A DNA stretch of 64,000 nucleotides. Source: Macrotis lagotis (lineage: Eukaryota > Chordata > Mammalia > Peramelemorphia > Peramelidae). Within the stretch, counting starts at the first letter, position 1, and each line of letters opens with the position of its first letter. Below are positions 1 through 10,489 of the stretch, piece after piece. A program made the position numbers and the translations under genes. Location of the stretch: positions 142,085,822-142,149,821 of the forward strand of contig NC_133658.1 in NCBI RefSeq assembly GCF_037893015.1. Direction: 5' to 3'. The notes beneath the pieces are model-generated. The model searched no databases. It had not been told where the DNA came from and worked only from the letters and a program-made list of their open reading frames with translations.

Positions 1-610
1 GAGGATGGAAGTCAGAAAACACTTTGTAAATTCTAAGAGTGCCAGAAAAGGCAAGCTGTTACGTTGAGGTGAAGAGCAGCACATGGACTTATGTCTGGAA
101 TAACCTGAAAATATGCTTGCAAGTTGTGCAATTTCATTGTTGCCTACATCAACTTGCCTTCTCTGCTCAGAATCGCCCAGTTTTGTAAACTTTCTTATTA
201 ACTCTCAGAGGACTGGTTAGAGAAAGAAATGTCCAAAGGACACCGCTAAAAAAAGACTCAGCCACTCAGCCTTTTCATGGATTAGCTGAATTCTGAGTCC
301 TGAGTTTTGTAATGTTTATTCAATTGCTGTACCTTTTGGGAGTCGGGGCACCTCAAGTTTGACACTTGTGGCTTAAGCTATCTCTCTGAAGCCAGGGCGC
401 TTTAGTCTGTTAAATCTTTTCTTTGCAGGTTAAGAGGAGCTGTGGGTGGTGGATAATGTCATTCTACGATCCTTGACAAGAGCTCTCAGTAACCCTGTGC
501 AAAAGAACAGGATGTTGGCAGCTGAACTGTTAAACCTGTCTTTGATTATTATTCCTTTAGATCACGGTGATGTCACCAGAGTAATTTGAGCCGGGAGTCT
601 TTGCACTGCC
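1..610. other. 5' flank of TCIM, no gene
   Basis: No open frame of note and no recognisable transposable element. The flank is moderately A+T rich and leads into the TATA-like box at 611. The absence of SINEs in the first 2 kb contrasts with the rest of the window and fits a constrained promoter region (inference). Confidence 0.6.
568..575 (+). promoter_or_regulatory. CRE/ATF-like site upstream of TCIM
   Basis: TGATGTCA is one base from the CRE palindrome TGACGTCA and lies about 45 bases upstream of the TATA-like box, a usual position for a proximal CREB/ATF element. The motif is seen; its function is inferred. Confidence 0.4.
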
Positions 611-618
611 TTTAAATA
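611..618 (+). promoter_or_regulatory. TATA-like box of TCIM
   Basis: TTTAAATA occurs 115 bases before the TCIM start codon. A start site 25-30 bases downstream would lie near 640-645 and give a 5' UTR of about 80 bases. No other TATA-like sequence nearby is as well placed. The transcription start itself cannot be seen. Confidence 0.5.
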
Positions 619-725
619 GCAGTCCCGAGATGAGTTTTCTCCAGCCTCTTTAGGAGAGAGCCCAATCTGGTTAGAGCCCCTGGAGACAAAAAGCTACGAA
701 AAGCCATCTAGCCTCTTCTTCCATC

Positions 726-1013
726 ATGTCCACTTCGCTGAGAGTAAGCCCATCCGTCCATGGGTACCACTTTGACACCGCTGCCCGAAAGAAAGCCGTG
801 GGCAACATCTTCGAAAACATAGATCAAGAATCCCTCCAGAGGCTCTTCAAAAACTCTGGGGACAAGAAAGCTGAGGAGAGAGCCAAGATCATCTTCTCTA
901 TCGACCAAGATCTGGAAGAGAAGACTAGAGCTCTGATGGCCCTGAAGAAGAGGACCAAAGACAAGCTGTTTCAGTTTCTGAAACTCCGGAAATATTCGAT
1001 CAAAGTTCACTGA
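726..1013 (+). CDS. TCIM: TCIM (TC1 / C8orf4), transcriptional and immune response regulator
   Basis: A 95-residue single-exon ORF that I recognise as TCIM, formerly TC1 or C8orf4. Almost every residue from MSTSLRVSPS to the C-terminus KLRKYSIKVH matches the human protein as I remember it. In the family, this small basic, largely disordered vertebrate protein binds Chibby (CBY1) and relieves its inhibition of beta-catenin, and it is linked to NF-kB and endothelial inflammatory responses. Visible features: a central KKAEERAKIIF segment followed by a Lys/Arg-rich region (residues about 44-95, with KKRTKDK), and no signal peptide or membrane segment. Human TCIM is 106 residues and starts 11 codons upstream. 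Here the in-frame codons from the stop at 672 to 725 contain no ATG, and CAA (687-689) stands opposite the human ATG. Translation should therefore start at 726, which has A at -3. No neighbouring gene is visible. Confidence 0.96.
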   Translation: MSTSLRVSPSVHGYHFDTAARKKAVGNIFENIDQESLQRLFKNSGDKKAEERAKIIFSIDQDLEEKTRALMALKKRTKDKLFQFLKLRKYSIKVH

Positions 1014-1464
1014 ACGAGTAAAGCAGGAGAGAATGGCTAAGAGGGCAAGAACTTTTAAAGAATGAAACGACGTTGGCGAGACTCTGACAACACGCCTCCT
1101 GCAGCTGCTGCTTGTCAGCCCCGGGTAAGGACCTCCAAACCCGGAGACAAACTGGCTGCATAAACTCAAAGCCATTTCACACACAGAAAAGTTGCCGGGA
1201 GAGGAGGCAGAGGCACCCCTGGCAGCCACGAGCCACTCTCCCGGTGGGAAATGACTGTTGCGAGTGTCCCAGGGACAAGAAGATTCTGCTGGGAGGCATG
1301 CCGGTGACAGCCAGAGCCAGCAGGAAGAAGCATCTATCCTATGCCACTCGGGCCGAGCCCCCCTCCCTGGGCCAGGGGACTGAGTTTCTGTCGGAACTTT
1401 TTTCAACTAGCCAGGGGGAATGCAAGAATACGTATTTACAGAATTTTTTTCTGTTGAATTTTGA

Positions 1465-1470
1465 AATAAA
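1465..1470 (+). terminator. Proximal poly(A) signal of TCIM
   Basis: AATAAA 452 bases after the stop codon, with a GT-rich stretch (ctgtctgttgg) about 40 bases downstream. It could give a short mRNA form. Confidence 0.45.
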
Positions 1471-1936
1471 GAAACAACAACATACACACATAAACCTGCC
1501 AAGACTCAAAACTGTCTGTTGGAATGGACTTTAGAAGATCAGCAATTGATCGTTCATTTGCATTTATTAAAATGCCTTAAAAAGTACACACCATATGGGT
1601 GTGAGTAGAAACTCAAGGGACTGCCTAAAAATGGCTTCTTCAGAGCTGTCTTGCTCTGAATTTTGTCTTGCTCTTCTGCTCTATAAAGTGCTTTTTTAAA
1701 AAAAAACATATATATGTTTCTTACTGGTTGCACAAAAGTTAAAATAATTGAATGAAAGTACTGTGAAAGTCTGTTACAGATTGAAAAAAAATTTATCTGA
1801 TGCTAAACTTTGCCATGATTTAAGTTTCATAGATATTTCATTTTAATACTAGCATTTGATAATTACACTCAAAATATTTTATGAAGATGCAATAGTTTCT
1901 ATAATTTATTGTATGTGGAAAGTGACCTGCAACCAT

Positions 1937-1942
1937 AATAAA
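1937..1942 (+). terminator. Distal poly(A) signal of TCIM
   Basis: AATAAA followed within about 20 bases by a T/GT-rich stretch (gttgatttttgtctttg), the usual layout of a cleavage and polyadenylation site. I prefer it as the main 3' end, inferring a transcript of about 1.3 kb. Confidence 0.5.
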
Positions 1943-1960
1943 TTATTATAAATGTAGTTG

Positions 1961-2640
1961 ATTTTTGTCTTTGATACTTGACTCTTAAAAGAATACAAAA
2001 GAGGATTATTTTGAATGCAAAAGTCTTCTTTAGACAATTGGCTCTTTTAAAAATGTACTTTGGGGGTGGGGGTGACTTCAGTAACTGGCAAGCTCAGAAG
2101 TAAATTTTTACATCATGTACTCAGGAAGTCTCTCTGTCCTCAATTTCTTTGAAAAATCTCATACATAATCATAGAAATTTTTAGACTGAATCACTATTTG
2201 TTACTATTCTTATATAAATTGTAGTGGTTCTTTAAAAATAGAATCATAGAATCTTGGAACTGGAAGGGGCATTTCCCCCCATTTAATCACATATGAAGAA
2301 AACCTATTTTTTAAAACTCCAATATATTGATAAACATTTATTTTCTCCACAATAATTTATCTTGTGGCTAACCCAACCCCTTAATTAGAAGCAGAAATGT
2401 ACCAATTATTAGATATCCCTACATATTATAAAAGAATTAATTCCTTTTTTCATTCCCATATAAAATTAAAGGAGCTAGAATTGTTTTCTGACTGCTACTT
2501 TTTCCTAGGAAGAGGTAAAACTTCCTCAGGAGTGAGCAACTCCAAAGTCCCTACTGATGTTTAACACTTGGTCATGAAAAAGTTTCCAACTAAATAGTAA
2601 TGTCCTTCTTAATAATAATTGACACTATTTCTTATTGCAC
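1961..2640. other. Intergenic, A+T rich, little recognisable
   Basis: No gene. A short stretch at about 2240-2300 (agaatcatagaatcttggaa) resembles a common fossil repeat motif but is too short to classify. Confidence 0.5.
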
Positions 2641-2830
2641 AATTTTTTTTACACATAATAACCTATTTGGTCTTCACAACAACTCTATACGATAGACATA
2701 TTGCTTTTATTACTCCCCCTCCCTACACCCATACCCATTTTACAGATGAAAAAATTAAGGCTTAAAGAGATGAAGAGGCAAGCTGATGATCAAATAGAAA
2801 GTAAATGTCAGAGTAAGAATTAGAAGCTAG
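2640..2830 (-). repeat. MIR / CORE-SINE fossil
   Basis: Antisense MIR pattern: cattttacagatgaaaaaat followed by a decayed protein-free CORE remnant. Highly diverged and truncated. Confidence 0.6.
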
Positions 2831-3079
2831 GTAATTCTTATGGACCCCAAGTCCAGCATCCTATCTACTTTATCTCTCTCTCTCTGCCTCTAAAAAACAG
2901 TACTTCCTATACTGGAAATGATTAGAAATCTAACCTGGCCATTGTTCCTTCTTTTGTCATTTATAGACCAGTAAAAAATAGGTGAGCAAGTTAAGAATCC
3001 TAGAATCCTAGAACCAGAAAAAGAAGTTATTTGATCCATGTCCCTGTTCTGCCCCACCCCCACTTTTAGCAATACTAGT

Positions 3080-3300
3080 AGCTAATTTATATGTAGTATT
3101 TCAAGATTTGAAAAACTTTTTATAGATATTTCGCTTGATCCTCATAATGACCCTAGTAGGGAGGTGCTATTATTATCCTTCCTTTACAGATGAGAAAACT
3201 GAGGCAGGAGGCAGTTAAATGACTTGCCCAGAGTCATACAGCAAAGCAGCTTTTGAACTCAAATCTTCCAAACTCCAAGAGCTCCATTCACTGTTCATCT
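3080..3300 (-). repeat. MIR, nearly full length
   Basis: Antisense MIR: tttacagatgagaaaactga, then gacttgcccagagtcataca, then a decayed tRNA-like end. The order and spacing of these blocks match MIR. Confidence 0.8.
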
Positions 3301-3995
3301 TTCTCATAATCTGCTGCACACAGACCCTTAAACAAACCTCTCTTTGGCAGTCTGTTCATTCTAAAGACACATTTAGAATAACGAATGATACTTATTGAGA
3401 GGCTGGGCAGGCTTATTGCCTAACTTCATCCAGGAAGTTGCATGTCTTACTGGCTTACAGTGAATAGTTATGAGTCAGATGAATACGTCTCCTACTCGAA
3501 GGTTTTGGGGATTCCACTGATCCTTTGTACTGTCCTGGGGCTGAGCCAATTGTTCCTCTTCAAAATGCCATATTCTCCCTTTTCTTTTTAGGTGTTCTCG
3601 TTAAGTCCCAGATAATTCCTCAGCACAAGGCCCATTTTATCAGTCTTCTTACTATTACATTATCCTAAATTTTTGATAGCAAATCTATAGCAAAAAATAT
3701 TTTTATAAAAATTGATTGTGTTTGTATAATAGAGAGGAGAAATAAGAAATCTTCTAATGACACATTCTTCTACTTCATGGGAAAAGGACTTGAATTAGTA
3801 TGCTTAGAAGGTTTTTCAGCATTTCGGACTAGTCTTTCTGACAGGAGAATGTGAAGGAGCTGTCAAGAATAGAAAGGATAAACTTTTTTCCTCTTAGTGA
3901 CCCTTCTGAAGCCTAGGATACTATCACTGTACCCTTTAGCATTACAGCAAATAAGAAGAGATAAAGACTAAAGAATTGAATGCATAATATTCTCC
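3300..3995. other. Intergenic, no recognisable element
   Basis: No gene and no repeat that I recognise. Confidence 0.5.
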
Positions 3996-3999
3996 ATCA

Positions 4000-4310
4000 G
4001 CATTGTATAAAGGATCAGAAAAAGCAGCTTCTAGTTTTGACTCTACCACAGATTCTCTGTATGACTTTGGGTCAGTCACTTACTCTCTTTGAGCCTCAGG
4101 ACCTCATTCTGTAAAAAGAGGGAATTACCTCTATTGTCAGAGAGAAAACCGGGGTTCCAATTCTGCTACTGATGCTTAAGAATTGTTTAAGCTTGAACCA
4201 GTTACTAAACCTCCTCAAGACCTAATTTCTTCATTTGAAAAATAGTTAAATCAAATTGTATGCTCTCTCAATGTCTTTCCAGTTCTATGTCTATGGGATT
4301 AAGAGCTTTA
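4000..4310 (+). repeat. Two consecutive MIR fossils
   Basis: Sense MIR at about 4030-4130 (tatgactttgggtcagtcac, then gagcctcaggacctcattct), and a second, more decayed copy at about 4150-4305 with a similar block order. Confidence 0.65.
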
Positions 4311-4932
4311 TGCTTCATTCCAGCCCAAAGAGTCTAATAAAAGTCTAAAGGTATAAAGCACCCTTGTATGATCAACAAAAAATTTTTGGATTTGTATGGA
4401 AGTAAAACAAAGCAGTCAAGGGACTAGTCAAGGGACTAGAAGGCAAAAGCATAATATTTCATAATTGGAATAGTGTAGCAAATTTACAATTTTATTTAAC
4501 TTCTTCTTAGAAATTGGTTCAAACAAATGCTACAACAGATTTCATAATTTAGAAAGCTGAGTGAGTAGGTAGATATTAAGCCAGCTAGGTATAGAGCAGT
4601 GGTTCCATTGAGGGGTTCAAGAAATCCTGGCTAATTAGAAATGGTACAAATAGTTCATGGTAAAAATTCTCTAATGGGACATTAAATAGTAAATAACTAT
4701 AGATTACGATGAGTAGTATATAGATTACCCTGGGAGATCACAACATATCTTTCTGTTGTTGAAAGAGTTTAAGAAGCAAAAATAAAATTGGGAACCACAC
4801 ATATAAAGTAAAGAATATTGAATTTGGGTACTGGGTTCAGACTTGGCTACATATACCAATCTAACCTTGTGTAAGTCATTTCTTTCTTTAGATCTCAGTT
4901 TCCTTTTCTATAAAGTAAAGAAATTGGGTTAG
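4310..4932. other. Intergenic with one MIR remnant
   Basis: Mostly unrecognised A+T-rich sequence. A sense MIR remnant lies at about 4840-4920 (gatctcagtttccttttcta). The last 16 bases are the left target duplication of the next SINE. Confidence 0.5.
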
Positions 4933-5076
4933 TGGATAAAGCACTAGCCCTGGAGTGAGGAGGATCTGAGTGCAAATTTTACCTCAGACACTTAATACTT
5001 ACCTAGCTGTGTGATCTTGGGCAAATCACTTTACCTCCTTGCCTTGCAATAACTTATAAAAAAAAAGAAAAAAGAA
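4933..5076 (+). mobile_element. Type A SINE, 5'-truncated, with perfect target duplication
   Basis: Begins inside the tRNA-like A box at tggataaagc, continues through the CORE (cctagctgtgtgatcttggg) and ends in ttgccttgcaat plus an A-rich tail. It is flanked by the perfect 16-base direct repeat aaagaaattgggttag (4917-4932 and 5077-5092), so the truncated form itself was inserted. Confidence 0.92.
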
Positions 5077-5092
5077 AAAGAAATTGGGTTAG

Positions 5093-6014
5093 CCTTTCCA
5101 TAAGGTTCATTCCATATTGATGATTTTTGTTAAATAAAAGCATTTGATAAGCCATAAACCATAAAGGACCCATGTTAAGTTGAATAGAAGTAAAATTAGG
5201 TCAGAAGTCGAGCAACATGATACAATGGAAATATAAAAGTTGTACTACTTACTGTTTGACAAACTCTAACTCAATTTACTTCCCTGGACTTCAGTTTCTT
5301 CATATGAAAAATGAGTAAGAGAATTAGAGAAGCTTGCAATTATTTTATTTGCTTAAAATTGTGATTGAAGCTGTGATATTGTCAGTGTGGGAACTAAAGA
5401 ACAAATTAGAAGCTCTCATTGGGTTTGAGAGTTGTGACTGAAAGGCTCACCACCCTGCATCCAATCTGGTGATGAGGCTCTCTGCATTTAGTCAGATTCT
5501 TGCTGTCATAGGGGACACATTTTTTAGTCCCCAAGATTGCAGTTTCAAGCTTGGTAGAATGAGCTAGAGTTTTCATTACAATAATAAGAGTCTTTCAGAA
5601 GCCAGGGTCACTTCTGTTCCACAATGAGGCATTAGAGAAGGTCTTAACTCTTTCAATTTATAAACAAATTGCATATAATAATAGTAGTTCACAGATAAAT
5701 CCAAATAGCCTTGGAAACAATGAAATTAGGAGTCAGAAGAACTGTGACTTATTCTTGCTGTGACTAAGACATTAAGCAATCATATCTCAGTTTCTGCCTC
5801 AGTTTGCTTATGGGCAAAATAGAAATAGTCTACCTGCAAGGTTACTGTGTATCTTAGTCAAATCAAACTCACTCCTTCACAGGGTAACAAATGCTTTTTC
5901 TTTTCTTTTTTTTTTTACTAGACTACTACTGCTACTACTTCACTGAGAAGACTTTTGTCTTCCTTTACTCTTGCCACAATAAAGGAGTAATTTTTACTCC
6001 CCAGCTCGCTGGGA
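5093..6014. other. Intergenic with decayed MIR pieces
   Basis: No gene. Weak sense MIR-like segments lie at about 5225-5330 and 5725-5850 (cctcagtttgcttatgggca). A short (CTA)n-like run is at 5925-5940. The rest is unrecognised. Confidence 0.5.
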
Positions 6015-6250
6015 TGGGCAACAAGTGGAGCAATGGATAGAGAGCCAGTCCTGGAGTTTGGAAGACCTGAGTTCAGGTGCAACCTCAGATACTTAATAGA
6101 TGTGTGATCCCTTGGCAAGGCATTTAACCCTGTTTGTCTCAGTTTTTTCATCTAGAGCTGGAGAAGGAAATGATAAACCACTTAAGTATCTTGCCAAGAA
6201 AATCCTAAATGGGGTCACAAAAAGTCAGACATGACTGAACAACAACAAAT
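6015..6250 (+). mobile_element. Type B SINE with RTE-like tail
   Basis: Full order: head (gcaatggatagagagccagt), CORE, ctagagctggagaaggaaat, then aaatggggtcacaaaaagtc and the tail gactgaacaacaaca. The tail matches the RTE LINE end at 60.5-60.8 kb in this window. Confidence 0.9.
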
Positions 6251-6700
6251 AACTACACCAGAATGAAGGTAACTAGATTCTGAGAAGGTCTCCCTCTGGT
6301 TATAATTGTTACATCATCTATGACAATAGTATAAAGACAAAGACAGGCTCAATGAACTGTACAAATTAGGCTTGCTTCCTATCAATCTCATTGTGGAAAA
6401 AAAGAATTCCAAATGGATTTGAATAGTAGCATTCACTGAGATGTGAACTCATGCATTTCTTAATAGAGTATCATGAAAATATTGGATTTTATGGTAAATT
6501 ACATAGAATCACTGGAAAGATGAAACTGTTTATGATTTCTCACTTCATTAAATGTGTATCATTAACTCAATCTGAAGAATAAAGATTATATTTCTGGGTA
6601 AAGGAGAGGGAGAAGAGTCACACATTTCTGCAGAAACGACTATTTTTGTTCTACACTGAGACATCAAAATTAGGAGAGTCCTTTCTTTTCCCGGTTATGC
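6251..6700. other. Intergenic, unrecognised
   Basis: No gene or clear repeat seen; A+T rich. Confidence 0.5.
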
Positions 6701-7215
6701 TTTTTTTAATTGATATTTTATTTTTCCAATTACATGTTATGAAAGTTTTTCAACATTTATCCACTTGCATATTTATAAATTACGCATTTTTCTACCACCT
6801 TCCCTTCTTACCTTCCTCCCCTCAGTGGTGAAGAGTCTGATAAAAGTTATACATATACATTTGAGTTTAACATGTTAACATATTAGTCATTTTGTGTATG
6901 AGGAATTAGGAGTAAGAGAAAAGAAAGAAACCATGGGATAGGAAGGAAAAACATAAGAGAAGTTTTTAAAAAGTGAAACAACATAGTATCTATCCATTCA
7001 GAGTTTATGTTCTATTTTCCCCCTTGGGATATGTATGGTGTTGTCCAAGCAGATATCCCAAAGTTGTCTTAGATCTCTGAACTGTTGAGAGGAGCTGTAA
7101 CTGTTGTAGTTGATCAAATCACAATGTTGTTCTTAATATGTACATTGTTCTCTTGGTTCTGTTCCTATTGCTCAGGGAATCCGTTCATGTAATTATTTCT
7201 ATGATTCTATAAAGC
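6701..7215 (-). mobile_element. L1 3' end, 5'-truncated
   Basis: Reverse-oriented L1 3' UTR: ttttatttttccaattacat at the tail, then cctcccctcagtggtgaaga, then tgtacattgttctcttggtt. The same blocks occur in order at 23.48-23.82 and 55.17-55.65 kb, which supports the family call. Confidence 0.85.
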
Positions 7216-7572
7216 TCTAGGTTAATCTCTTGACTCTTCTCTTTGACTTTTTCTATCATTCCACAGAAATCCCTTTACCTTGAAAGTTCACTCCCTCTCA
7301 ATCATTTGGACTTAACAATATTGTTAATATTGGAAGTCTCCTGTGGTGGCCCTTCAGTCTTCCACACCATTTGATTCCTCCAAAGCCTCCATTTAAGGAG
7401 GATAGCAAGGATAACCGTGCCCTTTATTTCTCCACGACTGTACTTTGTGGGCCTTCTCTGCTATGCCTGTGTGAACAGGTATTTAGCTTCCTTTTATATC
7501 TTTTTCCATTAAAAGGAAGGACATAATTTCTCTGGGTCATGCACCTGTTTACCAGACTCCCTTCTTCCCCCA

Positions 7573-7573
<1 letters not shown>
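7216..7573. other. Intergenic, unrecognised
   Basis: No gene; pyrimidine-rich sequence leading into the CA repeat. Confidence 0.5.

Positions 7574-7621
<48 letters not shown>
7574..7621. repeat. (CA)n microsatellite
   Basis: About 24 uninterrupted CA units. Apparent minus-strand frames here (poly Cys-Val) are artefacts of the repeat. Confidence 0.98.
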
Positions 7622-7623
<2 letters not shown>

Positions 7624-7929
7624 ATTACCACTCCTCTTCCCACTCCCCCTGCCATAACACTAGCCTGAAATGCTCTCCTTTCATTGGTCTTTAAGTCTTT
7701 GACCATATATCCAGTTTACTGATGGAAAGTTCCTATGTATACCATTGTCCTTGGTTTCAGGCCATTTCTTCTTCTTCCATCAAGGCTTGTAAGTTCTTAT
7801 TTATACCTAGGTTTTCCTTATTCATATAAATCAAACTGCAAAATGTTTTGCTTCTAAGTGCCAAATTCTGTCTCACTTAGTACTGATTATGAATTGTGAT
7901 GGCCCTTTGTAATTAATATTATGCAGAAG

Positions 7930-8265
7930 TTGAACCTTGACTCAGGTTGTTCTCTCAATTTAGAATGCCCTTCCTACTCTGTTTTTCAGAACCCTATCTT
8001 TCAAGTGCCACTTGATGAAAAAGAGATGAAAGAGCATAGAGTTGGAGGTTAAGGGTCTGAGATTAGACTCTAGCTATGGTACATGGCACTTGTGTGACTT
8101 TGATCAGAGTATTTCTCCTTCCTGAGCCTCAGTTTCAATATCTGTAAAATGGGAAGACTCGACAAGTTGATTTTTCTAGGCCCTTCCAGTTTATAATTTT
8201 GATACTGAAAACCACCTTTCCCATGAAGCCTTTACTGGTTACTACAATTTATAGCAATCTCTTTA
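7930..8265 (+). repeat. L2 3' fragment interrupted by a MIR
   Basis: L2-like sequence at 7960-8025 (agaatgcccttcctactctg) resumes at 8205 (cccatgaagcctttactggt). The part between (about 8030-8200) is a sense MIR (tgagcctcagtttcaatatc, then tgtaaaatggg). Confidence 0.65.
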
Positions 8266-8437
8266 TCTAATGAGATTTCATAGATGATAGGATCATAGGG
8301 AATTTCCAGCTTTTTTTAGAGTAATCCCTGAATTTTACAGAAGAGAAAATTGTGTCACAGAGAGTTTACACAACCAATAAATGGAGATGAGATTTATATT
8401 CAAGTTCTGGGATGAAGGAAGGAAGGAATGTGTCGGA
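8266..8437 (-). repeat. Decayed MIR remnant
   Basis: Contains ttttacagaagagaaaattg and a degraded antisense CORE; low similarity. Confidence 0.4.
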
Positions 8438-8682
8438 GGGCAGCTTGGTGGTGCAGAGGATAGAACATCAGGACTAGTGTAAGGAAGATCTGAGTTCAAA
8501 TCAGACCTCAGACACTTACTGAATTGTATGACCATAGGCAAATCACTTAAGCCGGTTTGCCTCAGTTCCTCATCTATAAAACAAGCTGGAGAAAGAAATG
8601 GCAGACTACTCCAATATCTTTGCTAAGAAAACCCTAAATGGGATCACTAAAATTCAGAATCCACTGAACAATGACAACTATA
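8438..8682 (+). mobile_element. Type B SINE
   Basis: Starts gggcagcttggtggtgcaga and keeps the CORE, the ctataaaacaagctggagaa block and the RTE-like tail (cactgaacaatgacaac). Diverged from other copies by scattered substitutions. Confidence 0.88.
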
Positions 8683-8689
8683 TGTCATG

Positions 8690-8925
8690 CTAACAACTTT
8701 ATAGATAAAATCTCATTTGAACCTCACAGTAACCCTGAAATATAAGAGTTATTATTCTCTCCAATTTACAATTGAAGAAACTCAGATAGAGGTTAAGTGA
8801 CTTGCCCAGAGTTTCACAACTAGTAGATTGAATTTAAAATGAAATTTAACTGAATTTAAATTTAGGCCTTCCTAACTTCAGACCCATGCTCAATCTACTT
8901 TGCCTTTAATTCCACTGCACCATCC
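8690..8925 (-). repeat. MIR, nearly full length
   Basis: Antisense: tctcatttgaacctcacagt, then ggttaagtgacttgcccaga, then a degraded head. Confidence 0.75.
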
Positions 8926-8958
8926 TAACATGTCTTCTTTTCCCCGTAGAAGTTTAGC

Positions 8959-8961
<3 letters not shown>

Positions 8962-9002
<41 letters not shown>
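8962..9002. repeat. (TA)n microsatellite
   Basis: About 20 uninterrupted AT units. Confidence 0.98.
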
Positions 9003-9005
<3 letters not shown>

Positions 9006-9029
9006 ACATAGCACTGTGTTGTATGCATC

Positions 9030-9270
9030 TTTATTTCTGTTTAATATACATTTTATTCATATATTTTTTACATTGTCTAGATTTCCAGTTTCCCTCTCCC
9101 CTTCCCTGAAAGTCATTCTTTTTAACAAAGTACCTTAAAGAAGAAAGAAAAAATAAATTCAGCATAATCTATCAATATATATTGAAAAAAATCTTGCATT
9201 CTATAAAATATTCAATATTCATTATAGTTCTTTGATTCTTAAGTAGGGTTAAGTATTGTTTTTCCAATAA
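9030..9270 (-). repeat. Possible decayed L1-type 3' end
   Basis: Blocks such as tttccagtttccctctcccc and ttctttttaacaaagtacct resemble the 3' region of an old marsupial LINE, but the match rests on memory and is weak. Confidence 0.3.
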
Positions 9271-9944
9271 ATTAAAGGGATTTGGTATACATACAAATAC
9301 CTATATAACTCAGGTTTCTCTGGGCATACCCAGTTCTAGTGCCCAGTTTGAGGGGTCATTTTGAGCATGCCTCATTTTCTTACCATGAAGTCCACAGTGT
9401 AGCCTGCCACTTACTTACAGGTAATATTCTCTGATTAGCTGACTGTCTCTTTAAAACTGTCAAGGCAAGTTGTTTCTGCTATCTTTTGACTGAATTCTTT
9501 TTAGTGAAGCCTATCTACTACAGCCATGGATGAAAAAGATAACTGAACCTGTGAGAGGAGAAGGAAAATTCTTTCCCTGCTTCCTCTCTTTTGCCCTGAC
9601 CTTGAAGCCAGGATTGTGGGAGGGGCAGTGCAACTAGGCAGGCTGGCAAGGAAGCCCTGAGAAGTCAGGGGGCCTGGGACCTGAGTCTGAGGGGTGGTTT
9701 TGGACTTGGAACTAGGCCTGTGCTTTATGAGAACTGAGCTAAGCTATAAACCTAATCCTCTTTCCTTCCTCAGACTGAGGTGGTACAAAGGGGAAGGGAA
9801 TTATGACTTTCACATTTTGGGAGGAGTTTGTTTATTTGTGATTTTATGGTCTGAAGCAAACATTCCTTTGTAAAAGATCCACTTTGTTTTCCCTAAAAAT
9901 ACACAATAATAAAAATTCACAGTTCTAGAACTTTATAAATATTG
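9271..9944. other. Unclassified block, G+C-richer core
   Basis: No gene and no transposon recognised. About 9560-9790 is clearly richer in G+C than its surroundings (gtgggaggggcagtgcaact). It could be an old solo LTR or a non-coding functional element; no terminal repeat or target duplication was found. Confidence 0.4.
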
Positions 9945-10150
9945 TCAGGTAGCTAGGTGGTACAGTAGATGGAACATGAAGCCTGGCATCAGGAAGATCT
10001 GAGTTCAAATCTAACCTCAGACTCTTGTCTCCCCTTATTCAAAGGTATATTATTTGAGAGCAGAGAACATCTTACTTTTCTCACTGTCTCCTCAGTGCCT
10101 AGCACAGTTCATTTAGGAAGGTCTTAAATAAATATTCTTCTATTCATTCA
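9945..10150 (+). repeat. SINE head joined to an L2-like 3' end
   Basis: A CORE-SINE head (gtcaggtagctaggtggtac to aacctcagact, about 9945-10022) runs directly into an L2-type 3' end (gagagcagagaacatcttac, then gtgcctagcacag and taaataaatattc). It may be an adjacent insertion or a template-switch product. Confidence 0.55.
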
Positions 10151-10159
10151 TTCATTTTA

Positions 10160-10470
10160 CCATTCACAAAGTATTCTCACAGCTGTGATGAGATGGAAAG
10201 CACAAGGATATAATTGTCTCTATTTTATAGGTAAGTATACTGTAGATCAGAGATGAGAATGATTTGCTCAGTGTCATATATGCAATTCCTGGTGAGGCAG
10301 TGTCAATATTGTAAGTCAGAGGAACTGAGTTCAGATCCTATCTATTTTTCTTACTTGTACAGACTTGAAAGAATCCCTTTCCTTCTATAGACTTCCCTTT
10401 CCTTCTTAATAAAATGAGTTTGCTGAACTAGGTGATTGACTTCTAGGTCCAAACCCATGGTAATATGATA
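10160..10470. repeat. Head-to-head MIR fossils
   Basis: An antisense MIR at about 10160-10315 (tattttataggtaagtatac) is followed by a sense MIR at about 10310-10470 (gaggaactgagttcagatcc). Confidence 0.55.
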
Positions 10471-10489
10471 GGGATCAAAATCTCCTATG

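Larger units (their letters stand above)
1014..1960 (+). other. TCIM: TCIM 3' UTR (inferred)
   Basis: Non-coding sequence after the TCIM stop. The first 400 bases are G+C rich with several CpGs; the rest is A+T rich with scattered ATTTA motifs. It contains two AATAAA signals (1465 and 1937) and no transposable element. The 3' end is inferred from the distal signal. Confidence 0.6.

Noticed and set aside
630-653. Short upstream ORF (ATG at 630) before TCIM
   Set aside because: It is only 12 bases past the TATA-like box and so probably upstream of the transcription start.
708-1406. 232-codon minus-strand ORF across TCIM
   Set aside because: It is the antisense shadow of the TCIM coding region and G+C-rich 3' UTR, with no recognisable domain.
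1112-1534. 140-codon plus-strand ORF after TCIM
   Set aside because: It lies in the 3' UTR of TCIM, runs over the proximal poly(A) signal and has a composition typical of non-coding G+C-rich sequence. I know of no family member.
7424-7706. Poly Cys-Val minus-strand ORFs
   Set aside because: Translation of the (CA)n microsatellite.
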